Made by a program: the position numbers and the translations under genes. Positions 6,848 through 10,535 of a stretch of 10,535 nucleotides of DNA are shown here, piece by piece. The notes under the pieces were generated by a model. That model made no database searches. It worked only from the letters and a program-made list of their open reading frames with translations, and was not told where the DNA came from. Each line of letters starts with the position of its first letter. Position 1 is the first letter of the stretch. Source of the DNA: Ardenticatenaceae bacterium (lineage in GTDB: Bacteria > Chloroflexota > Anaerolineae > Promineifilales > Promineifilaceae); contig JACKBR010000097.1 in the NCBI GenBank assembly GCA_020634495.1, positions 1 to 10,535 of the forward strand. The letters are read 5' to 3'.

Positions 6848-6867
6848 TGACTATTATCTATTAGTCA
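6848..6867. promoter_or_regulatory. Inverted repeat overlapping a possible -35 for the lipoprotein gene
   Basis: TGACTA (6848-6853) and TAGTCA (6862-6867) form a 6-bp inverted repeat with an 8-nt centre, about 35-55 bp upstream of the lipoprotein ATG. On the minus strand it contains TTGACT, a good -35 hexamer, but no equally good -10 lies 16-18 bp away. It could be a repressor or activator site. It does not match the CopY or CueR consensus. Confidence 0.3.
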
Positions 6868-6930
6868 ACAATAGGTGTTTATATTTTAAGGTCGGCTTAG
6901 GCAAACGGCCGTTTCTAGCCAAACAGTAAC

Positions 6931-7530
6931 TCAGCTAGATTTTCGCCGCAGCAGCCCAACCAGCCCCAAGAGAATACCCAATCCACCCCCAGCCACACCA
7001 ATGAACGACCAGGTTCGGGCGGTTTGCAACTCTGTTTGCAGCTGATCGACCTGTTCTTGCAAAGCAATGGTGTCGGGCAAGGGCTGCGGAAATTGCAGGG
7101 TGTTGGCAGGCAGCACTTCTTCTGGGTCTAGCTCCACATCAATTTCGGTGTCTTCCAGCGTGCCAAAAATGCGGGTAGTGTAGGTTCCACGAACGGTAGG
7201 AAAGAGAACGGCCGTATACAATCCCGGCGTTTCTGTCGGATTCATATTCACCCGCCAGGTACGCCCAGCATACAAAACTTCTACATCCAAAGTCGCTTCT
7301 GCCCCGCTGAGAGGTTGTTCATCTTTTGTCACTTCAAGGGTAAGGGCATTTCGTTCACCAACAATGGGCGGCTCTTGCAGCCAACCGATTACAAAAGCAT
7401 ACGGCCCCACTTCCACGCGCGTGTGCGCCAGCGCCGTATGGGTTGACTGAGTTAACCCGATGAGCGCCAAGAAAACGGCCGTACCCCACAGCACCAGCAG
7501 TCTGGGATTCCGAGAAAGTTTAGTTGTCAT
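6931..7530 (-). CDS. Exported FixH/YtkA-like protein with predicted N-terminal His and C-terminal membrane anchor
   Basis: The 199-residue protein has a signal peptide (about 1-35) ending TALA, so signal peptidase cleavage would expose mature His-Thr-Arg-Val-Glu-Val. The extracytoplasmic domain (36-137) has beta-strand blocks VGPYAFVIGWLQEPPIVGERNA and RTWRVNM, plus GLYTAVLFPTVRGTYTTRIFG, resembling FixH/YtkA-like immunoglobulin folds. A short coiled-coil-like segment (about 155-172, IALQEQVDQLQTELQTA) leads to a C-terminal helix (174-194) and RRKSS, anchoring it in the membrane. Function is unassigned; an N-terminal His in a copper locus invites comparison with CopC and other proteins using the terminal amine and His as ligands. 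ATG 7530 was chosen because GAGGA is 8 nt upstream; the TTG two codons earlier is too close. It lies 117 bp upstream of the lipoprotein gene. Confidence 0.7.
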   Translation of the reverse strand: MTTKLSRNPRLLVLWGTAVFLALIGLTQSTHTALAHTRVEVGPYAFVIGWLQEPPIVGERNALTLEVTKDEQPLSGAEATLDVEVLYAGRTWRVNMNPTETPGLYTAVLFPTVRGTYTTRIFGTLEDTEIDVELDPEEVLPANTLQFPQPLPDTIALQEQVDQLQTELQTARTWSFIGVAGGGLGILLGLVGLLRRKSS

Positions 7531-7601
7531 TAGCAAGTTCCTCTAAATTTTATGTAAAGCTCAAACAGATTGCCATTCACACACCAGCGTAAAGGGCACA
7601 T
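7530..7601 (-). CDS. Possible 23-residue Cys-containing leader ORF
   Basis: An ATG at 7601-7599 is preceded by AAGGA with a 7-nt spacing and opens a 23-codon frame starting MCPLRWCVNGN and ending FRGTC. Its TAA (7532-7530) overlaps the ATG of the His-N-terminus protein in the arrangement TAATG, a common sign of translational coupling. Cysteines are at 2, 7 and 23. It is the only coding candidate in the gap between the two annotated genes. Short Cys-containing upstream ORFs are known to mediate copper response in some proteobacterial operons, but the Cys spacing here differs, and a chance ORF is quite possible. Confidence 0.3.
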   Translation of the reverse strand: MCPLRWCVNGNLFELYIKFRGTC

Positions 7602-7630
7602 GTGTGTTTCCTTGAAAAATAAGCAGAAAA

Positions 7631-7957
7631 TCAGGCAAAGTGAGCTGGAGGTGGTGTAGGAGGAGGCAAACAGAACCGGTACGGCTCTAGCCAAAAAATG
7701 GGGCAACCGGTGCAGTAAGCCCGGCGGGCAAAAAATAAAAAAGCCGCTGCCAGCATAAAAGAAATGGTCAAATAGCTTAGCACAGCGGCAACGGCCGTAT
7801 CGACTCTGTTGGTTGGCTGGTTCGCAATGTCTTCTAAATTCAGTTGTTCCGGCGCAGGATCAGCAGGCATCAGGCAGGCGCAAGTGTAAACACCTGCCGG
7901 AGTTACCCCCAAATATGCCAGCAATAAGCTGATAAACAAAAGCCGAGAACGAATCAT
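7631..7957 (-). CDS. Small membrane protein with CxC and CxxC motifs, function unknown
   Basis: I do not recognise this 108-residue protein. It has a hydrophobic N-terminal segment (5-24) followed by YTCACLMP (Cys26, Cys28), a polar stretch (31-52), a second hydrophobic helix (about 54-77) and then RRAYCTGCPIFW (Cys82, Cys85), ending in a proline-rich tail. One Cys pair follows each helix, so depending on topology they may lie on the same or opposite faces; both could bind metal or be redox active. ATG 7957 was chosen since it begins the hydrophobic segment; the frame continues upstream into the DUF3105 gene. No clear ribosome site is seen, and the start lies only 26 nt after the preceding stop, so it may rely on coupling. 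ACGGCCGT at 7791-7798 encodes T-A-V. Confidence 0.5.
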   Translation of the reverse strand: MIRSRLLFISLLLAYLGVTPAGVYTCACLMPADPAPEQLNLEDIANQPTNRVDTAVAAVLSYLTISFMLAAAFLFFARRAYCTGCPIFWLEPYRFCLPPPTPPPAHFA

Positions 7958-7983
7958 AAAAATAGGCGCTTTACCAGCCCAAC

Positions 7984-8526
7984 TCAGGGCAACGGCACGC
8001 CAACGCCCTGGGTGCAAGCGCCGCCAAGCTCAGGCGTCAGCGGCCCCAGGCGGTACCGTTCAATGAACTCTTCAATACGGCCGTCGCTCGCATCATCAAC
8101 GGCCATCTGAATCCCCCAAGACGTGACCACAATGGGACTCTCCTGCCCTACATAAGGACTCAACATCAAAAACGTCTGCCCCCGGACAAACTCCTGCAAC
8201 GCAGTCACCTCATCCGTCGCTAAATCGGGCCGATAAGTAATCCAAACAGCGCCGTGCTCCATGGCATGAATAGCATTCCCAGTTTGAATTGGCTCATCAT
8301 AAATGCCACAATTTTGCCAGACATTAAAATGCTCACCACCAGCCGGCGGCGCAACAGATTCATCAAAAACCAGCGCGTCATCATGCCCCCGCGCTGGACG
8401 CGGAAATTGGACCACACCCTCAATTTGTGGCTCTGGACGAACATTCAAATACAAAATTAACCCCAGGCCAACAACCCCCAGCAGCACCGTTCCCAAAATA
8501 ATAAGATTGCGACGATTACTCAACAT
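7984..8526 (-). CDS. DUF3105 family membrane-anchored protein, copy B
   Basis: The 180-residue protein has an N-terminal membrane anchor (about 7-27) and an extracytoplasmic DUF3105 domain. The domain contains FNVWQNCGIYDEPI (67-80, Cys73), then IHAMEHGAVWITYRPDL (86-102; His87, Met89, His91) and a C-terminal GGACTQGVG with Cys171. The H-x-M-E-H-G-A-V-W-I-T-Y block is the family hallmark. No biochemical function is established for DUF3105; its position among copper genes and the His/Met/Cys residues suggest metal binding, by inference. ATG 8526 is preceded by GGAG 6 nt away; a frame extension to 8571 runs into the upstream repeat. It is a paralogue of the gene just upstream, separated from it by the dispersed repeat. 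Confidence 0.8.
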   Translation of the reverse strand: MLSNRRNLIILGTVLLGVVGLGLILYLNVRPEPQIEGVVQFPRPARGHDDALVFDESVAPPAGGEHFNVWQNCGIYDEPIQTGNAIHAMEHGAVWITYRPDLATDEVTALQEFVRGQTFLMLSPYVGQESPIVVTSWGIQMAVDDASDGRIEEFIERYRLGPLTPELGGACTQGVGVPLP

Positions 8527-8544
8527 CTTCTTCTCCAATGAATG

Positions 8545-8654
8545 ACTTAAGAATGTATCCAAAAAAGCCACAGAAGAAAAAGAGAATCAAGAGAATTTGT
8601 ACCTAAACTCAAAAACCTCTGTGAACTCTGTGGCCCAAATTGGGCAAGGTATTA
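8545..8654 (-). repeat. Dispersed terminator-like repeat, copy 2
   Basis: This is the inverted partner of the element at 3830-3942. Its end arms are GCCACAGA (8567-8574) and TCTGTGGC (8627-8634), an exact 8-bp match. Read on the minus strand the element ends TCTGTGGC followed by TTTTTT, so it looks like an intrinsic terminator with a 52-nt loop, positioned directly after DUF3105 copy A. It fills nearly all of the 140-bp gap between the two DUF3105 genes. Confidence 0.78.
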
Positions 8655-8666
8655 AACGAGACTAAA

Positions 8667-9269
8667 TTATCCGACAGGCGTCCCCACCCCACCCGAACAG
8701 GCAGCGCCAGATTCTGGGCCACGTACTTGACTATATTGATCAATAAATTCCATTATTCGCGCATCACCTACAGAATCAACCTGCAACTGGCGATCCCAAA
8801 CGGTTAACACAATAGGGCTAGTCTGATCAGGATACGGATTAAGCAGCATATATCCCTGGCCACGCGCCAAATCTTCTAAAGCCACAATCTCGTCAGCGGG
8901 CAGATCAGGGTTATAAGTAATCCACACAGCCCCGTGCTCCATAGAATGAATCGCATATTGAGCTTCTACGGGCGTGACATAGATGCCACAATTTTGCCAG
9001 ACAGACGCATGTGGCCCGCCCATTGGCGGCGTACCGCCAAATGGTATTTGCAGTTCATCGTCATGTTGGTTGGCAACGGCCGCTTCAACAATCGTCACTC
9101 CCTCAACCTCTGGGCGCAAGGCTCTGTAGATGAACAATCCGGCTAAACTCAATACCACAACAGCCACTGGCAACCAAATGCGCAGTGCCCGCATCCGCTT
9201 CTCACGTGCCAACTGCTCCCGCCGAATCTCCCGCTTGCTTCGCTTTTGGCCTGCTGATGATTTACTCAC
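8667..9269 (-). CDS. DUF3105 family membrane-anchored protein, copy A
   Basis: The 200-residue protein has a basic cytoplasmic tail (1-30, many Lys/Arg), one membrane helix (31-49) and a DUF3105 domain outside. Shared with copy B are SVWQNCGIYVTP (89-100, Cys94), AIHSMEHGAVWITYNPDL (106-123; His108, Met110, His112), SPIVLTVWDRQLQVD and the C-terminal GAACSGGVGTP (Cys191). The two paralogues are clearly homologous but diverged outside these blocks, so the duplication is not recent. The GTG at 9269 was chosen because GGAG lies 7 nt upstream, whereas the TTG at 9317 has no ribosome site and falls in a palindrome. It follows the CopA terminator and so probably begins a new transcription unit. Confidence 0.8.
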   Translation of the reverse strand: MSKSSAGQKRSKREIRREQLAREKRMRALRIWLPVAVVVLSLAGLFIYRALRPEVEGVTIVEAAVANQHDDELQIPFGGTPPMGGPHASVWQNCGIYVTPVEAQYAIHSMEHGAVWITYNPDLPADEIVALEDLARGQGYMLLNPYPDQTSPIVLTVWDRQLQVDSVGDARIMEFIDQYSQVRGPESGAACSGGVGTPVG

Positions 9270-9303
9270 TTGTTGTCTCCGTAGGTGTTTTGTACTACCA
9301 GCA

Positions 9304-9319
9304 AATTGCGTCCGCAATT
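9304..9319. promoter_or_regulatory. 16-bp near-perfect palindrome, candidate operator
   Basis: AATTGCG (9304-9310) and CGCAATT (9313-9319) flank a TC centre, 35 bp upstream of the GTG of DUF3105 copy A and just after the CopA terminator. Its length and symmetry suit a dimeric repressor site controlling the first gene of the minus-strand block. I cannot match it to a known copper-regulator box. Confidence 0.4.
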
Positions 9320-9389
9320 ATCCCCATGAATCCAATTCCATCAATAAATTTTCATAAGAAACTCAGACTCAAGTCCACTTTTGCCCAAT

Positions 9390-9428
9390 AAAAAAGACCT
9401 CGGCCAGCTTATTTGCCAGTCGAGGTCT
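9390..9428 (-). terminator. Intrinsic terminator of the copA gene
   Basis: On the minus strand AGACCTCG pairs with CGAGGTCT (9421-9428 with 9395-9402) and is followed by a T-run (TTTTTTA). It lies 30 bp after the copA stop, which separates the ATPase transcript from the DUF3105-led block. Confidence 0.88.
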
Positions 9429-9457
9429 CAAATTTTAGGGCAAAGTCGGTATCAACT

Positions 9458-10534
9458 TTACACTTTCAGGCGGCGCAAGCGCAGGGCATTGGTTACCACG
9501 CTAATGCTGGAAAAGGCCATCGCCCCCGCCGCTAAAATGGGATGAAGCTGTTTGAGAAAGTCCGGTGCCCAGGCAAAGGGTGCCAAGATGCCTGCCGCCA
9601 CAGGAATCAGGATGGTGTTATAGCCAAAGGCCCAGGCCAAATTCTCTCGGATGTTGCGCATGGTGGCTTTGGATAGATGAATGGCTTGTGGCACGCTGCG
9701 CAAATCGCCGCGCATCAGGGTAACATCGGCCGTTTCCATAGCCACATCGGTACCGGTGCCAATGGCCAAACCCACGTCGGCTTGAGCCAACGCAGGGGCA
9801 TCGTTAATGCCGTCGCCAACCATGCCGACGGTGTACCCTTCTTCCTGAAGCTGCTTCACATAGCTGGCTTTGTCGCCAGGCAGCACCTCGGCAAACACAC
9901 GGTCGATGCCTACTTCAGCAGCAATGGCGTTGGCTGTGGCCTGGTTATCGCCAGTCATCATCACCACGGTGAGACCACGGGCTTTCATGGCGGCCACCGC
10001 TTCACTGGAACCTTCTTTGATGGTGTCGGCCACGCCGATAACGGCGCTGGCCTGGCCATCAACTGCCAGCCACATGGCGGTTTTGGCTTCATCTTGCAGC
10101 GCCTGTGCTTTGGCTTCCAGGCCGTTCAGGTGGATGCCTTCGCGCTCCATCAGCCGCAAATTGCCCAGGAGGATATGACGGCCGTTCACCTCTGCCGCCA
10201 CCCCATGCCCCGCAATTCCACTAAAGTTGGCCGGTTCATCCAGAACCAGCCCTTTTTCCTGGGCTGCCCGCACAATTGCCTCACCCAAAGGATGCTCAGA
10301 GCCGCGCTCGGCGCTGGCAGCCAGTTGGAGCCAGTAATCGGTATTCAGTGGGTCAGTAATCATTGAGTCAACAGCTGGTGCCTGTTCACTGATTACTGAA
10401 TACTGACCACTGATTACTACATCCGTCACGGCCGGTTCGCCACGGGTGATTGTGCCGGTTTTGTCCAGCACAATGGCGTTTAGCTTTTGCACCTGCTCCA
10501 GCGCGGTGCTGCTCTTGAAGAGGATGCCCTTTTC
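9458..10534 (-). CDS. copA: Copper-transporting P1B-type ATPase, C-terminal part
   Basis: The gene runs off the right edge; 358 codons are visible, beginning at EKGILFKSSTALEQ. Present in order are the phosphorylation motif DKTGT (about 24-28), the nucleotide-domain motif GSEHP (about 78-82), SGIAGHGV, TGDN (194-197), GDGINDAPAL (240-249) and the last two membrane helices. GYNTILIPVAAG in the penultimate helix and MAFSSISVVTNALRL in the last give the Y-N and M-x-x-S-S residues of Cu(I)-specific (P1B-1) pumps, which export Cu(I) from the cytosol using ATP. The N-terminal metal-binding domains and CPC helix are outside. Between VTDVV and LQLAASAE there is an unusual extra segment (about residues 41-68) encoded by iterated repeat DNA; the frame is preserved, so the enzyme may still work. 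A strong terminator follows. ACGGCCGT is at 10178-10185. Confidence 0.93.
   Translation of the reverse strand, partial: EKGILFKSSTALEQVQKLNAIVLDKTGTITRGEPAVTDVVISGQYSVISEQAPAVDSMITDPLNTDYWLQLAASAERGSEHPLGEAIVRAAQEKGLVLDEPANFSGIAGHGVAAEVNGRHILLGNLRLMEREGIHLNGLEAKAQALQDEAKTAMWLAVDGQASAVIGVADTIKEGSSEAVAAMKARGLTVVMMTGDNQATANAIAAEVGIDRVFAEVLPGDKASYVKQLQEEGYTVGMVGDGINDAPALAQADVGLAIGTGTDVAMETADVTLMRGDLRSVPQAIHLSKATMRNIRENLAWAFGYNTILIPVAAGILAPFAWAPDFLKQLHPILAAGAMAFSSISVVTNALRLRRLKV
10331..10414. repeat. Iterated CAGTAATCAGT-type repeat inserted within copA
   Basis: This stretch is made of units such as CAGTAATC, GTATTCAGT and their reverse complements (CACTGATTACTGAATACTGA at 10387-10406), forming a loose inverted repeat around 10370. 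It is translated in frame into the low-complexity segment ISGQYSVISEQ to MITDPLNTDYW, where other CopA proteins have only a short link between VTDV and LAAS. The base pattern is unlike the flanking codons. Confidence 0.65.
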
Positions 10535-10535
10535 C

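Larger units (their letters stand above)
65..10185. repeat. Highly iterated palindrome ACGGCCGT, 20 exact copies
   Basis: Exact copies start at 65, 285, 439, 1029, 1945, 2384, 2582, 2960, 3442, 4474, 4628, 5435, 5835, 5969, 6905, 7208, 7475, 7791, 8077 and 10178. Eighteen are in genes, mostly read as T-A-V or N/D-G-R; 285 and 6905 are intergenic. Most are preceded by A, giving AACGGCCGT. Single-mismatch copies are also visible, for example ACGGCCGG (10429), ACGGCCGC (9076) and TCGGCCGT (9726). About 20 of some 28 CGGCCG cores carry the full octamer. Confidence 0.95.

Noticed and set aside
7596..7606. ACACATGTGT as a CopY-type operator
   Set aside because: The cop box needs two bases between ACA and TGT; here they abut, and the palindrome covers the start codon of the small ORF.
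3830..8654. Composite transposon bounded by the inverted repeats
   Set aside because: No transposase or integrase gene lies between or beside the copies, and no target duplication was seen.
9677..10366. Long plus-strand open frame (229 codons) opposite copA
   Set aside because: It mirrors clear P-type ATPase motifs and is His/Gly-rich as antisense frames often are.

Overview
The window looks like a chromosomal piece of an environmental bacterium with roughly balanced base composition. Class I PPK2, a CopC-CopD protein joined to a FixH-like domain and cytochrome c, and two DUF3105 proteins together suggest Chloroflexota (Anaerolineae/Ardenticatenia-like). That placement is an inference from gene content, not a sequence search. 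A genome-specific signature is obvious by eye: the octamer palindrome ACGGCCGT occurs 20 times in 10.5 kb, in genes on both strands and between genes, against about 0.2 expected by chance.

Left part (1-3723): the 3' end of a VOC/glyoxalase-fold gene with a strong terminator; a minus-strand UspA-like protein; then, divergent from it, a plus-strand run of a class I polyphosphate kinase 2, a membrane-anchored sorbosone/PQQ-type sugar dehydrogenase homologue and a DUF3592 membrane protein. A repeat-rich intergenic stretch (3724-3934) separates this from a convergent block.

Right part (10534-3935, all minus strand): the C-terminal half of a Cu(I) P-type ATPase (CopA) closed by an intrinsic terminator; then two DUF3105 paralogues, a small Cys-containing membrane protein, a possible 23-residue Cys-containing leader ORF, an exported FixH/YtkA-like anchored protein whose predicted mature N-terminus is His, a Met/Asp/Glu/His-rich lipoprotein, a CopC-CopD protein with the His1/Asp/His copper site, and a FixH-like/two-helix/cytochrome c protein. 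This reads as an extracytoplasmic copper-handling locus: ATPase for export, CopC/CopD and the acidic Met/His lipoprotein for periplasmic or cell-surface copper, and an attached cytochrome c. The link of DUF3105 and the small proteins to copper is by context only.

Most notable: (1) the highly iterated ACGGCCGT palindrome; (2) two inverted, about 85% identical copies of a roughly 100-bp terminator-like element bracketing most of the copper block; (3) a decayed or frameshifted junction between CopD and the FixH-cytochrome part; (4) a repeat-derived in-frame insertion in the CopA catalytic region; (5) tandem DUF3105 proteins with an invariant H-x-M-E-H motif. No tRNA, rRNA, CRISPR array, transposase or phage gene was seen.
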